In this document: piece by piece, positions 19,945 through 29,509 of the stretch
Layout: every line of letters starts with the position of its first letter
How positions within the stretch are numbered: the stretch's first letter is position 1
DNA from: Bacillus sp. ISL-18
GTDB lineage: Bacteria > Bacillota > Bacilli > Bacillales > Cytobacillaceae
Length of the DNA stretch: 64,000 bases
Assembly (NCBI RefSeq): GCF_018613415.1
Contig: NZ_JAGGQG010000002.1
Span: 1,019,438-1,083,437 of the forward strand
Direction of reading: 5' to 3'
The notes under the pieces: model-generated
What the model was told of the DNA's origin: nothing
What the model saw: only the letters and a program-made list of their open reading frames with translations
Databases searched by the model: none
Program-made: the position numbers and the translations under genes

Positions 19945-21411
19945 ATGCAAAAATTAAACCGAAGGAATTATAAGGAATATAAAATTTATCCGGAAAAAAT
20001 CCTTCAATTTGGTGAGGGGAACTTTCTAAGAGGGTTTGTTGACTGGCAAGTTCAAGTCCTGAACCAAAAAACGGATTTTAATGGCAGTGTCGTGGTCGTC
20101 CAGCCAAGAGGATCGGAAAAGATTGAGAGGCTTAACCGTCAAGATGGACTGTTTACCCTTTATTTACAGGGGATCAAGGATGGAAGCCCTGTTAACGAGC
20201 ATATGGTAATTGATTCGATCAGTCGTGGAATCAACCTTTTTACTGATTATCAGTCCTATATCGAACTGGCTGCTAAGGAGGAACTCCGGTTTATCATAAG
20301 TAACACGACGGAAGCCGGCATTGCTTATGACTCTGAGGATAAATTGGAGAATCAGCCCCAGAAGAGTTTTCCGGGAAAATTGACTGCATTCCTGTATCAT
20401 CGCTTTAAAGCTTTTTCCGGAGATCTTGAGCGCGGCTGCGTCATTATTCCCTGTGAACTGATTGGTAATAACGGGACGGTGCTGAAGGAGATTGTACTAA
20501 AACATGCCCAAAACTGGAACCTTGGCAGCGAGTTTATCAATTGGCTCGAGCAGGCCAATACGTTTTGCTCGAGTCTGGTTGATCGAATTGTCCCTGGATT
20601 TCCTTCCGATACCATCAATGAAAAGACTGATGAAGTTGGTTATCATGATGAATTAATGGTGGTGGGTGAACAGTACCATCTGTGGGTGATTGAAGGACCG
20701 GAATATATTAAACACGAGCTTCCAGTTGAAGGTACCGGACTCAATACGATTGTTGTGAAGGATTTAACTCCATTCCGTACTCGTAAAGTTAGGATTCTAA
20801 ACGGGGCCCACACAGCGATGACGCCCATTGCTTATTTATCTGGATTAGATACGGTTGAAGAGGCAGTAAGTGACAAAGAAGTAGGATTATTTATTAGAGA
20901 ACTGATAACAGAGGAAATTATACCTACCCTGGAAGGGGATGCAGCGGAGCTCGGATTCTATGCCGAGGAAGTCCTGAGCCGGTTTGCGAACCCATATATT
21001 AAGCATTATTTAACGAGTATATCCTTAAATTCGATTTCAAAGTTTATTACAAGGAATTTGCCTTCTCTTATTGATTACTTGAAGCAGACTAACGTTCTGC
21101 CGATAAGAATGGTTTTTGCTTTGAGCTGCATGATCTATTTTTACCGGGGGAAACGGGGCGAAGAAAACATTTGTTTACAGGATCGGCCTGAAACACTGCA
21201 ATTCTTTAAATCTACTTGGAAGATGTATGAAAATAAGGAAATAGAGTTACACGATGTAGCGGAAAGAGTACTAAGTGACAAGAAGCTCTGGGAAATGGAT
21301 CTTAATAAGATTTCAAATCTAACAAGTACCGTAACGAAACATCTTAATGTTATCGAACAACTAGGGGTAAGGAATGCGCTAAAAGAATTATCTCAAACAA
21401 AATTTAGTTGA
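19945..21411 (+). CDS. uxaB: Tagaturonate reductase (altronate oxidoreductase)
   Basis: NAD-dependent reduction of tagaturonate to altronate. The 488-residue protein belongs to the polyol-specific long-chain dehydrogenases: the nucleotide-binding start ILQFGEGNFLRGFVDW, then the catalytic-domain blocks TPFRTRKVRILNGAHTAM and ISLNSISKF. AAGGAGAT precedes the ATG. The next enzyme, altronate dehydratase UxaA, is not in the window and must be encoded elsewhere. Assignment to UxaB rather than fructuronate reductase UxuB rests on the sequence start and on the galacturonate context. Confidence 0.9.
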   Translation: MQKLNRRNYKEYKIYPEKILQFGEGNFLRGFVDWQVQVLNQKTDFNGSVVVVQPRGSEKIERLNRQDGLFTLYLQGIKDGSPVNEHMVIDSISRGINLFTDYQSYIELAAKEELRFIISNTTEAGIAYDSEDKLENQPQKSFPGKLTAFLYHRFKAFSGDLERGCVIIPCELIGNNGTVLKEIVLKHAQNWNLGSEFINWLEQANTFCSSLVDRIVPGFPSDTINEKTDEVGYHDELMVVGEQYHLWVIEGPEYIKHELPVEGTGLNTIVVKDLTPFRTRKVRILNGAHTAMTPIAYLSGLDTVEEAVSDKEVGLFIRELITEEIIPTLEGDAAELGFYAEEVLSRFANPYIKHYLTSISLNSISKFITRNLPSLIDYLKQTNVLPIRMVFALSCMIYFYRGKRGEENICLQDRPETLQFFKSTWKMYENKEIELHDVAERVLSDKKLWEMDLNKISNLTSTVTKHLNVIEQLGVRNALKELSQTKFS

Positions 21412-21486
21412 TTATATCTTCAATGTGGCAAGAGGTGAAGTAGGGTAATATTAATTAATAAATTGAACGAGAAGGGGAAATGAAAA

Positions 21487-22317
21487 ATGGAAACACGTTA
21501 CGCGATTCATCCAGAAGATATGAAAAAATATACAACTGAAGAGTTAAGAAGAGAATTTTTAGTAGAAACTCTTTTTGAATCAGGGCAGGTTCGCTTAACC
21601 TACACCCACAATGACCGTATGATTTTCGGAGGGGTTACACCAGCGGAAGAAGAGTTGACGATTAAACTGGATAAAGAATTGGGTGTTGAATATTTCCTTG
21701 AGCGCCGTGAACTTGGGATCATTAATATAGGCGGGGAAGGGTCCGTCATCCTTGATGGGGCAGAATATGATATGAAGGCTCGAGACGGATTATACGTTGG
21801 AAAGGGAACACAAGAAGTACTGTTCCGCTCCAAGGATGTCAGTAATCCAGCTAAATTCTATATTAATTCTACCCCTGCTCATCATTCGTATCCTACCGTT
21901 AAAATAGATATTAATGAAATTGTTCCTCTTGAAACAGGTGAGCCTGGTACTTTGAACGAGCGTAAAATTTATCAATATGTTCATCCAAATGTGTGCGAAA
22001 GCTGTCAGCTTCAAATGGGTTTGACGATGTTGTCACCAGGCAGTGTTTGGAATACTATGCCATGTCATACACATGAACGCCGCATGGAAGTATATCTATA
22101 CTTCGATATGGAACCAGAAACACGTGTATTTCACTTTATGGGTAAACCCGAGGAAACAAGGCATTTAATCCTGAAGAACGAGCAGGCGGTCATCTCTCCA
22201 AGCTGGTCTATACATACGGGGACAGCGACAAGCAACTATACATTCATATGGGGAATGTGCGGAGAGAACATCACTTATACAGACATGGATTTTGTCAAAA
22301 TGGAAGATTTGAGATAA
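21487..22317 (+). CDS. kduI: 5-keto-4-deoxyuronate isomerase
   Basis: Converts DKI, the open-chain product from unsaturated uronates, to 2,5-diketo-3-deoxygluconate for KduD. The length of 276 residues is typical. Zinc-binding residues lie in the C-terminal cupin half, in MPCHTHERRMEVY, with a further His in SWSIHTG. The start ATG follows GAGAAGGGG. kduD follows 48 bp later. Confidence 0.95.
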   Translation: METRYAIHPEDMKKYTTEELRREFLVETLFESGQVRLTYTHNDRMIFGGVTPAEEELTIKLDKELGVEYFLERRELGIINIGGEGSVILDGAEYDMKARDGLYVGKGTQEVLFRSKDVSNPAKFYINSTPAHHSYPTVKIDINEIVPLETGEPGTLNERKIYQYVHPNVCESCQLQMGLTMLSPGSVWNTMPCHTHERRMEVYLYFDMEPETRVFHFMGKPEETRHLILKNEQAVISPSWSIHTGTATSNYTFIWGMCGENITYTDMDFVKMEDLR

Positions 22318-22365
22318 GTGGGTCGCTTTCACGAAATGATAAATTAAAGAGCGGGGGTTATCGGA

Positions 22366-23148
22366 ATGTCCAATGAACTTAAAGCTTTTTCATTAGATTA
22401 TTTTAGCCTTAAAGGAAAAGTTGCTATCGTTACCGGGGGCAATAAGGGTCTTGGGCAAGCGTACGCTGCTGCACTGGCCAAGGCTGGGGCTGATATTTTC
22501 GTAGTTGTACGAAGCGGGGATTGGCAGGAAACAAAGGATCTGATTGAAGAAACCGGTCAGCGGGCTGTATTTTTCCAGGCAGACTTAGCTGACAGGACAA
22601 AGGTAAAACAGGTAGTTTCAGAATGCCTTAAGGAATATGGGAGATTCGATATTCTAGTCAATAACGCGGGAACTATCCGCAGAGCCCCGTTGTTGGAGTA
22701 CAAAGAGGAAGATTGGGATGCCGTCATGGAAATCAATCTTAATTCTTTGTACCTCCTCAGCCAGGAGGCGGCCAAGGTCATGGTTGAACAAAAATCAGGA
22801 AAAATCATCAATATTGCATCCATGCTATCATTCCAGGGAGGTAAATTTGTTCCTTCTTATACGGCGAGCAAGCATGCCGTAGCAGGCCTTACCAAGGCGT
22901 TTGCTAATGAATTGGCCGAGTACAATATTCAAATCAATGCCATCGCACCTGGTTACATTGCAACAGATAATACCGCACCGATTCGAGCGGATGATAAACG
23001 CAATGCGGAAATTCTTTCTCGGATACCGGCTGGACGTTGGGCAAATCCTGCAGACTTGATGGGTGTTGTGGTGTTCTTGGCCAGTGAGGCCTCTAACTAT
23101 ATGAACGGACATGTGTTAGCAATTGATGGAGGCTGGCTTGCCAGATAA
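22366..23148 (+). CDS. kduD: 2-deoxy-D-gluconate 3-dehydrogenase / KduD
   Basis: Short-chain dehydrogenase of 260 residues that reduces the KduI product to 2-keto-3-deoxygluconate. The NAD-binding TGGNKGLGQA, NNAGTIRR, catalytic Ser in NIASML and YTASKHA (Tyr-x-x-x-Lys) are all visible, and the C terminus AIDGGWLAR matches this subfamily. It is the last gene of the uxaC-uxaB-kduI-kduD run and is followed by a strong hairpin. The downstream kdgK and kdgA are not in the window. Confidence 0.92.
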   Translation: MSNELKAFSLDYFSLKGKVAIVTGGNKGLGQAYAAALAKAGADIFVVVRSGDWQETKDLIEETGQRAVFFQADLADRTKVKQVVSECLKEYGRFDILVNNAGTIRRAPLLEYKEEDWDAVMEINLNSLYLLSQEAAKVMVEQKSGKIINIASMLSFQGGKFVPSYTASKHAVAGLTKAFANELAEYNIQINAIAPGYIATDNTAPIRADDKRNAEILSRIPAGRWANPADLMGVVVFLASEASNYMNGHVLAIDGGWLAR

Positions 23149-23176
23149 CTTGGCTAAGGAATAAAAAAGAAAACAA

Positions 23177-23213
23177 AGAGCCGTACCAGATTTTTTTGGT
23201 ACGGCTTCTTATT
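23177..23213. terminator. Terminator closing the uronate operon
   Basis: AGCCGTACCA and TGGTACGGCT form a perfect 10-bp stem around an 8-nt loop. T-rich and A-rich flanks allow function in both directions, between the convergent kduD and AraC genes. Confidence 0.8.
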
Positions 23214-23336
23214 GTACTAAAGAGGTGTATACAGGGAAGGACTGCGCCTCCTTAGTCAATAGTAAAAGAATTGGGGGATCTTACTAGAGAGAATTCTATA
23301 ACATTTCGTAAACGAAACTAGATTAAATAAATTAAC

Positions 23337-24161
23337 TTAGTTAGGACGATGCTTCTCTTTGGACCGGACACTCTGGCTGAATTCGCTTGGAGTTAGACCT
23401 ACATACTTGCGGAACTGCCGGGTAAAATGGTTGTAATTCTGAAAGCCTACGTCATGGGCTGCTTCCGTTGCATTCCGATTCGTATGTGCAAGAAGTAGGG
23501 CGGCCTGCTTAATTCGCATTCGATTAAGTGCCTCCACAATTGATTCGCCGGTATATTCTTTAAATAAATGCGACAGTCTCGATGCGGAGAGCCCCACACT
23601 GCGTGCCAGCTCCTCGACTCGAACCGTCTCCTGCATCCGCTGGGCGAGCAAATACAGCGTTTCTTCAATTCGAGGGTCAACCCCACTGGTTTGCTGCTTT
23701 GCGAGCAGCATGAGAATCTCCCGCAGTGCACTCAAGCAGAGCTCGTGCCAATAAGCGGCACGTTCCCGGGAGTCAGACAGAATACGGAGAAAAGCATGGT
23801 AGATACGCTCCCGAACCGCTTGCTGTTCAATCTGCCGGATGGTCAGTGCATCAATTGGCAGAAGACTCGCATCCATGAATCCGCCAGTAAAATGCGCCCA
23901 AACAAAATGCCAACTTTTTCCTTTAGGTGTACCGTAACGATGGGGTGTTCCCGGCTTTAACAGTGCTATGTCACCGACCCTTACCCGTAGCTCGCGGCCG
24001 TCTGCCTCGAAATAACCTTCACCATCTAGAGTGTACGTGATTAGCCAGTCACTCATGCCGTCCGGACGAACGGTAGAATAGGTTTCGCGCTCATGAAAAT
24101 GCCCGGCGATCACCATACCGTTGGCCATTCCGTCATAATTGGAGGGGCGGTCAAGCTCCAT
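23337..24161 (-). CDS. AraC-family transcriptional regulator
   Basis: 274-residue regulator with an N-terminal AraC-like cupin domain (LKPGTPHRYGTP) and a C-terminal pair of helix-turn-helix motifs (VEELARSVGLSASRLSHLFK and EAAHDVGFQNYNHFTRQF). It is divergent from, and separated by a 200-bp gap from, the PhyH and TIM-barrel genes, which it probably activates. Base composition is visibly richer in G+C than the pectin operons, as it is in those two genes, suggesting the group was acquired together, perhaps from a Paenibacillus-like donor. Ligand unknown. Confidence 0.88.
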   Translation of the reverse strand: MELDRPSNYDGMANGMVIAGHFHERETYSTVRPDGMSDWLITYTLDGEGYFEADGRELRVRVGDIALLKPGTPHRYGTPKGKSWHFVWAHFTGGFMDASLLPIDALTIRQIEQQAVRERIYHAFLRILSDSRERAAYWHELCLSALREILMLLAKQQTSGVDPRIEETLYLLAQRMQETVRVEELARSVGLSASRLSHLFKEYTGESIVEALNRMRIKQAALLLAHTNRNATEAAHDVGFQNYNHFTRQFRKYVGLTPSEFSQSVRSKEKHRPN

Positions 24162-24361
24162 GGTTATCCCCCTTTTCTTAGAAGTACTTTATTAAGATAA
24201 GTTTAGTTTAACTGCCGGCGGCAAACAAGTGGAATTGTTGAGAAATAGCAGAATCGTATGCATTGTTAGCAAGATCCATCCTTCTTCTACTCCTTATTCC
24301 AACTATATAATAAAGACAGTGATATATGTCACTTATAGTAGAAATAGGGGAGGGTAAAGAA

Positions 24362-25171
24362 GTGGTATATAAGAACCGAGTACTAACGGATGAGCAAAAG
24401 CGTAAGTTTGAAACGGAAGGTTATTTAATCGTTAAAGGATTGTTTACGGAGGAGCAACTGGCGGAGATTGACCAAACCTTTGAGGACATTAGCCGTCAGG
24501 CAATCCCGGGTCATTTTGAACCAGATTTGCAGCAGGAAACGATTGACCCGCTAAAACGGTATCCGAGGGTCATGCATCCGCACAGGTTTAATGAAACAGC
24601 TAAACGCTATATGCTGCATCCACAGGTAATGGATGTGCTTGCTGATTTATATGAGGAAGAACCGTTGGCTGCCCAAAGTATGTTTTATTATAAACCTCCA
24701 GGTGCACGGGGGCAGGCACTTCATCAGGATAACTTTTACTTAAAAGTCGAGCCGGGTAACTGCATTGCCGCTTGGACGGCGATCGATGCCGCGGATGAGC
24801 AGAACGGCGGGCTGTTAGTTGTGCCAAAGACGAGTGCCTATGATATTGTTTGTCCTGAATTGTCCGATGCCAAGGAATCGTTCACTACCCACTACGTGAA
24901 GCCGCCGAAGGACCAGAAGGCCATTCCGGCTGTGATGGACAGGGGCGATGTGCTCTTTTTCAATGGGAACCTGATTCACGGTTCATACCGCAATAAGACA
25001 AAAGATCGTTTCCGCCGCTCGTTCATTTGCCACTATGCCAACAGCTCGGCCGCGCGTATTGCCACGTATTATCGTCCACTGTTCAAAGTTGACGGCACCG
25101 AGGTGGAACTGGAGACCAATCCGAATGGAGGTCCGTGTGGAGTTGAATATGAATCACCGTATATCCACTAA
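24362..25171 (+). CDS. Phytanoyl-CoA dioxygenase (PhyH) family oxygenase
   Basis: Fe(II)/2-oxoglutarate dioxygenase family protein of 269 residues. The iron-binding triad is visible as H-Q-D in ALHQDNFY and the distal His in LIHGSYRN, with the 2-oxoglutarate-binding Arg in RFRRSF. The GTG at 24362 follows AGGGGAGGG at seven bases; a longer reading from 24326 lacks a site. It overlaps the next gene by 23 bp, so the two are coupled. Substrate unknown; the TIM-barrel partner points to a sugar-related metabolite. Confidence 0.82.
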   Translation: MVYKNRVLTDEQKRKFETEGYLIVKGLFTEEQLAEIDQTFEDISRQAIPGHFEPDLQQETIDPLKRYPRVMHPHRFNETAKRYMLHPQVMDVLADLYEEEPLAAQSMFYYKPPGARGQALHQDNFYLKVEPGNCIAAWTAIDAADEQNGGLLVVPKTSAYDIVCPELSDAKESFTTHYVKPPKDQKAIPAVMDRGDVLFFNGNLIHGSYRNKTKDRFRRSFICHYANSSAARIATYYRPLFKVDGTEVELETNPNGGPCGVEYESPYIH

Positions 25172-26060
25172 ACGTGAACCTAGGCTCGAGGTGCAAATGT
25201 CCTGGTGGGGGATGAACGGACTGGGTGTTCAAAATGGCGCTGGTGACGAATGGGGTATGGAGGAGAAAGTGGTTCGCATCGCCGAAGCAGGCTACGACGG
25301 CATTAACGGCTTCCTGCCTGAGGGCAGGGAGGCTGAACGCTTGTTTAGGCTGCTGGATCAATACAACCTTTCATACAGCGTAAACGCGTATCCGAAAACA
25401 GCGGAGGAGCTGGACGTTTTTCTTCGCAAGGCAAAATCGTTCGGAAGGGTTGATTTCGTCAATGTACAGGTAATAAGGCCGTTTCTCGTCGGAGAACAAG
25501 CGATGCAACTGCTTGCCGACATGGCAGAGGTGTCGCATTCTGTGGGTATTCCGGCTTATATAGAGACGCACCGCGGAACGGTCACGCAGGATCTACTGCG
25601 CACGGTAGAGTATGCTCAAGCTTTGCCTGAACTTAAGCTGACAATCGACTTCTCACATTATGTCGTGGCAGGTGAAATGACTACGGTGTCGGACGAGGCA
25701 GAAGAGCTGCTTCAGACCCTGCTTTCACGTACGAAGAGCATTCATGCCCGCGTATCGAACGGGGAACAGGTGCAGATTGATATTCCCATGTTAGGAAATG
25801 TGGATGTGGAGAGTGCCAAGGACCTTGAGTTCGAACACCCGATGTTGAAGCACTATAAACGTTGGTGGCTTGTAGGGATGCGCAGCTGGCGTCAAACAGC
25901 ACTGGCAAACGAAGTGCTGCCGTTTGTCTGCGAGCTGGGGCCGCCACCTTATGCAATAACGGTTCGCGGTCCGGAAGACGTGGCGTGTGAGGTGAGCGAC
26001 CGCTGGACGCAAGCACTGCTCTTTGCAAGGATCGCCCGGTCGTTATGGGAACAGGTTTAA
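25149..26060 (+). CDS. Sugar phosphate isomerase/epimerase-like TIM-barrel protein
   Basis: Xylose isomerase-like TIM barrel of 303 residues. Barrel strands such as FVNVQVIR, IPAYIETHRG and LTIDFSHYV carry the Glu, Asp and His residues expected to hold a metal, and the helix EEKVVRIAEAGYDGI is typical of the N-terminal half. The ATG at 25149 follows GTGGAG; ATG 25197 is an alternative. It is translationally coupled to the PhyH oxygenase. The reaction is not known. Confidence 0.72.
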   Translation: MNHRISTKREPRLEVQMSWWGMNGLGVQNGAGDEWGMEEKVVRIAEAGYDGINGFLPEGREAERLFRLLDQYNLSYSVNAYPKTAEELDVFLRKAKSFGRVDFVNVQVIRPFLVGEQAMQLLADMAEVSHSVGIPAYIETHRGTVTQDLLRTVEYAQALPELKLTIDFSHYVVAGEMTTVSDEAEELLQTLLSRTKSIHARVSNGEQVQIDIPMLGNVDVESAKDLEFEHPMLKHYKRWWLVGMRSWRQTALANEVLPFVCELGPPPYAITVRGPEDVACEVSDRWTQALLFARIARSLWEQV

Positions 26061-26102
26061 ATGATAAATAGCAGGTGAGTTTAATACGTGTTTACCAAAT
26101 GG

Positions 26103-26134
26103 AAAAGCTCTTGAAAGAATCAAGGGCTTTTTTG
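26103..26134 (+). terminator. Terminator after the TIM-barrel gene
   Basis: AAGCTCTTGA/TCAAGGGCTT stem (one wobble) followed by TTTTTT. Confidence 0.8.
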
Positions 26135-26198
26135 GATTGGAAGCTAACTCTTTAATTTACCTTTTAAATTTTTCTCAGCATTTATTAATTTAAGAAAT

Positions 26199-27086
26199 TT
26201 AAAATTTCGCCTGAATGTCTTTTAAAAACAGATCAGCAGCAGCAGAAAAAACCTGATGCTTTTTCCAAACAATATTTAAGCAAGATTCAAGCCGTGGCTC
26301 TAACGGTTTAAAACATAGGTTACTATCACTAGACGTATTGACTATTTTATCAAGGGTGACTGCATAACCAATTCCCTCTTCAACCATAATCGCGGCATTG
26401 TAGGCAAGATTGTATGTAGTTACGACGTTTAATTTATCAAAATCTTCACCAAACCAATCCGCAAATTCATTTTTAGAAAATGTCTGTTTCATAGCCTGTC
26501 GGGAACAGATTAGCGGAACATTTAGTAAATCCACAGCTTGAATGGTATCTTTGGAAGCTAGAGGACTGTCTTTCCTCATCACAACTCCCCAAACATCTTT
26601 GGCAGGGATATTGATATAATTGTATTTTGATAAATCAGCTGGTTGAATTAAAATACCAAAGTCAAGCAATCCTTTGTCAAGCCGTTCCGTCACATCGTCT
26701 TCGTTTCCACTATAAAGGTGATACCGTATATTTGGATAACGTAACTGTAACTCTTTTACTACCCGTGCAATCTGTTTCATGGCGTCTGTTTCCCCGCCGC
26801 CTATGTAAACATCCCCGCTTATTGTTTCTTCCATTGAACTAAATTCTGCCTCTAATTTATCGACCATACCAACGATTTCTTCTGCTCTTTTTCGAAGCAG
26901 CATTCCTTCATCTGTGAGAATGATACTGTGACTACTGCGATTAAATAGTTTCTTCCCCAACTCTTGTTCAAGGTCTTTTAATTGTCTTGACAAGGTTGGC
27001 TGCGTAATATACAAAAAATCAGCAGCCCCCGTAATGCTTCCTTCTCTTGCAACTGTAAGAAAATACCGCAAAACTCTAATTTCCAA
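26199..27086 (-). CDS. LysR-family transcriptional regulator
   Basis: 295 residues: an N-terminal winged helix-turn-helix (residues 1-60, with GSITGAADFLYITQPTLSRQ) and a periplasmic-binding-like effector domain. The start is TTG with AAGGAGGAG eight bases upstream. It is divergent from the MFS exporter and SDR genes, and a perfect palindrome lies in the shared promoter region, so those genes are its likely targets. Effector unknown. Confidence 0.9.
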   Translation of the reverse strand: MEIRVLRYFLTVAREGSITGAADFLYITQPTLSRQLKDLEQELGKKLFNRSSHSIILTDEGMLLRKRAEEIVGMVDKLEAEFSSMEETISGDVYIGGGETDAMKQIARVVKELQLRYPNIRYHLYSGNEDDVTERLDKGLLDFGILIQPADLSKYNYINIPAKDVWGVVMRKDSPLASKDTIQAVDLLNVPLICSRQAMKQTFSKNEFADWFGEDFDKLNVVTTYNLAYNAAIMVEEGIGYAVTLDKIVNTSSDSNLCFKPLEPRLESCLNIVWKKHQVFSAAADLFLKDIQAKF

Positions 27087-27134
27087 CTAACACTCCTCCT
27101 TAATGTGTTTTAGTATATCCATTTTAGAAATACC

Positions 27135-27153
27135 TATCAAGCATATCTTGATA
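27135..27153. promoter_or_regulatory. Palindromic operator between LysR and MFS genes
   Basis: TATCAAG-CATAT-CTTGATA is a perfect 7-bp inverted repeat containing the T-N11-A form of LysR-type sites, between the divergent starts. It is probably the binding site of the adjacent LysR protein. Confidence 0.65.
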
Positions 27154-27271
27154 TAAGATATAAGTATTTGGCATATAAAAAAGGCGCGGTTACAATAAAT
27201 AACAAAGGATGAAAAAAGAGTAAGAAAGAATGTATCTAATCTGTCTAGTATTTAAGATAGGAGTTGTTATT

Positions 27272-28456
27272 TTGACTAAACAAAATAAATTGTTGATTTT
27301 TATATTAACCATAGGAGTCTTCGGCATTTTAAATACGGAAATGGGGTTTATTGGAATATTGCCTTCCATTTCCGAACACTTTCATGTCAGCATATCAAAA
27401 GCTGGATGGCTGGTGAGTTTATTTGCACTTGTTGTTGCCGTATCTGGTCCAACGATGCCGTTAGTGTTTTCGGGGATAAATCGGAAGATGGTTATGTTAC
27501 TGGTACTAGGTGTTTTCGTTGTGGGGAACACTGTATCCATATTTACCTCTAACTTTACCATTCTATTAATTGCACGTATCATACCAGCCTTTTTCCATCC
27601 AATTTATTGTTCTTTGGCATTTTCTGTGGCAGCTGCTTCGGTAAGTAAAGAAGAAGCTCCAAAAGCTGTGTCTAAAGTATTTATCGGGGTATCTGCCGGT
27701 ATGGTTGTCGGCGTACCGATCGCAAGTTTTATTGCCAGTGCAACTTCTTTGCAAATGGCGATGGTGTTCTTTGCTCTTGTTAATGCATTTTGTTTCCTTG
27801 CTACATTGATTTTTATACCATCTATGCCAGTTGAGGAAAGACTTTCTTATGGTTCACAATTTTCCGTCTTAAAAAAATCGATTACATGGCTTTCGATCGT
27901 GACGGTTATTCTATTAAACTCAGCCGTATTTGGAGTTTTTAGTTATCTTGCTGATTTTCTGAAAACTGTTACGAATATCCCTGCGAACACCATTAGTTTA
28001 CTATTATTCGTATACGGCGGAGCCAATATTATTGGAAATATTCTAGCAGGGAAATTACTAACGAAAAATGCGAACAAGTTTGTCGCAGCTTTTCCCTTTG
28101 TATTAGGAATCATTTACATCCTATTATTCTTATTTGGACGGTTTACCTTCCCTATGGCGTTCATTACGTTAATTTGGGGGATATTAGGTGGAATAGGGGG
28201 GAATATCAATCAATATTGGCTTTCTACTGCAGCGCCAGAAGCGCCTGATTTTGCCAACGGTTTATTTATCGCATCCTGTAACATAGGAACAACTATTGGT
28301 GCAGCTGCAGGCGGATTATTTATATCAGAATTGGGTACTCGGTACGTTGTATTAGTTGGAATCCTATCATTGATCCTAAGTTTGGTAACCATTTTACTAA
28401 GAAATTATCGGTATAGTCCTACAAAACAACTCTCCACTAAGGAGTATACCCTTTAA
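27272..28456 (+). CDS. MFS transporter, DHA1 (drug/sugar efflux) type
   Basis: 394 residues with about 12 membrane segments. The N-terminal pattern (FGILNTEMGFIGILPSISE) and the central AGMVVGVPIAS stretch resemble the AraJ/NepI/YdhP exporters. The TTG at 27272 has AGGAG eight bases upstream; a longer reading from 27230 has none. Divergent from a LysR gene and followed 48 bp later by an SDR gene, a frequent three-gene arrangement. Substrate unknown. Confidence 0.87.
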   Translation: MTKQNKLLIFILTIGVFGILNTEMGFIGILPSISEHFHVSISKAGWLVSLFALVVAVSGPTMPLVFSGINRKMVMLLVLGVFVVGNTVSIFTSNFTILLIARIIPAFFHPIYCSLAFSVAAASVSKEEAPKAVSKVFIGVSAGMVVGVPIASFIASATSLQMAMVFFALVNAFCFLATLIFIPSMPVEERLSYGSQFSVLKKSITWLSIVTVILLNSAVFGVFSYLADFLKTVTNIPANTISLLLFVYGGANIIGNILAGKLLTKNANKFVAAFPFVLGIIYILLFLFGRFTFPMAFITLIWGILGGIGGNINQYWLSTAAPEAPDFANGLFIASCNIGTTIGAAAGGLFISELGTRYVVLVGILSLILSLVTILLRNYRYSPTKQLSTKEYTL

Positions 28457-28504
28457 GATTTATAGATTTCATTCAATTAAAGAGTGAGGAATGGAGGAAT
28501 AAAA

Positions 28505-29212
28505 ATGTCACACGATAAACAGGTTGCGCTTGTCACTGGCGGTAATCGAGGAATTGGATATGAACTGGTCAAACAACTGGCTTTGATTGGTTTCAAGATA
28601 ATTTTGACAAGTCGGGATCAAGAAAAGGGTAAAGAAGCTGCTAAGAAACTTAGGGCGTTAGATTTGGATGTTTCGTTTGTGGAAATGGATGTGACCAATC
28701 AAGAAAGCATTCATCAAGCTGCAGTTACCATAAATGAGCAGTATGGAAGATTAGACGTTTTGATTAATAATGCTGGAGTGTATTTGGATGAGAATAAAAA
28801 GTTATTGAATATGAACCCTTCCATTTTAGAGAAAACGATGGCAACTAATTTCTTTGGTGTTTACTACTGTCTCCAATCTTTTATGCCGATCATGGAAAAA
28901 AGAGGTTATGGTAGAATTATTACTATTTCTTCAGAATATGGGGCAATGAGTGAAATGGCTGATCGAGGTGCAGGGGCTTATAAGTTGTCTAAATTTGCCC
29001 TAAATGGATTGACCCAATTAGTCGCTGCAGAAATCAAAGGGGATATTAAAATAAACGCGGCCGATCCTGGATGGGTAAGTTCAGATATGGGTGGACCATC
29101 TGCTCCAAGAACCCCAAAACAAGCAGCTGAGTCGATCCTTTGGTTGGCGACACTTGGACCTGAAGGACCTAACGGGGGATTCTTCAGAGATGGAAAACGA
29201 ATCGATTGGTAA
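28505..29212 (+). CDS. Short-chain dehydrogenase/reductase
   Basis: 235-residue NAD(P)-dependent oxidoreductase of the classical carbonyl-reductase-like SDR type. TGGNRGIGYE at the N terminus, NNAGVY, catalytic Ser in TISSEYG and a Tyr in GAGAYKLSKFAL (Y-x-x-x-K) are visible. The C terminus GGFFRDGKRIDW is typical of this subgroup. The ATG at 28505 follows GGAGG; an in-frame ATG seven codons earlier does not. Probably one unit with the MFS gene under LysR control. Confidence 0.87.
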   Translation: MSHDKQVALVTGGNRGIGYELVKQLALIGFKIILTSRDQEKGKEAAKKLRALDLDVSFVEMDVTNQESIHQAAVTINEQYGRLDVLINNAGVYLDENKKLLNMNPSILEKTMATNFFGVYYCLQSFMPIMEKRGYGRIITISSEYGAMSEMADRGAGAYKLSKFALNGLTQLVAAEIKGDIKINAADPGWVSSDMGGPSAPRTPKQAAESILWLATLGPEGPNGGFFRDGKRIDW

Positions 29213-29509
29213 CATTGCATTATCAAAATATATTATGTAAGTAAAATTCCCCCTTGGCGAAAATTTAACCCGAGCGGGATGTTTTTTTATTTAAGTGCCG
29301 ACTGTTATTCGCTCAATATATAAATGGAAAATGGACAAAATTCCATGCAAATTAAACCATCAGCTTAATTATGCTGTATTTCCCCCTAGGCTTGTACCCG
29401 AAAAATTATATTAAAATACTTTGTAATGAAATTGTTATATAGCTGTGATGAGTCCGTTATATCTTTCTAGTATAGTAAGGCTATCAACTCACACGAGGAG
29501 GAAACAATC
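29213..29509. other. Intergenic region before the NlpC/P60 gene
   Basis: 297 bp of A+T-rich sequence. A short CCC-GAGC-GGG hairpin with T8 at about 29267-29288 may be a weak terminator for the SDR gene. No small gene with a convincing start is seen. Confidence 0.4.
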
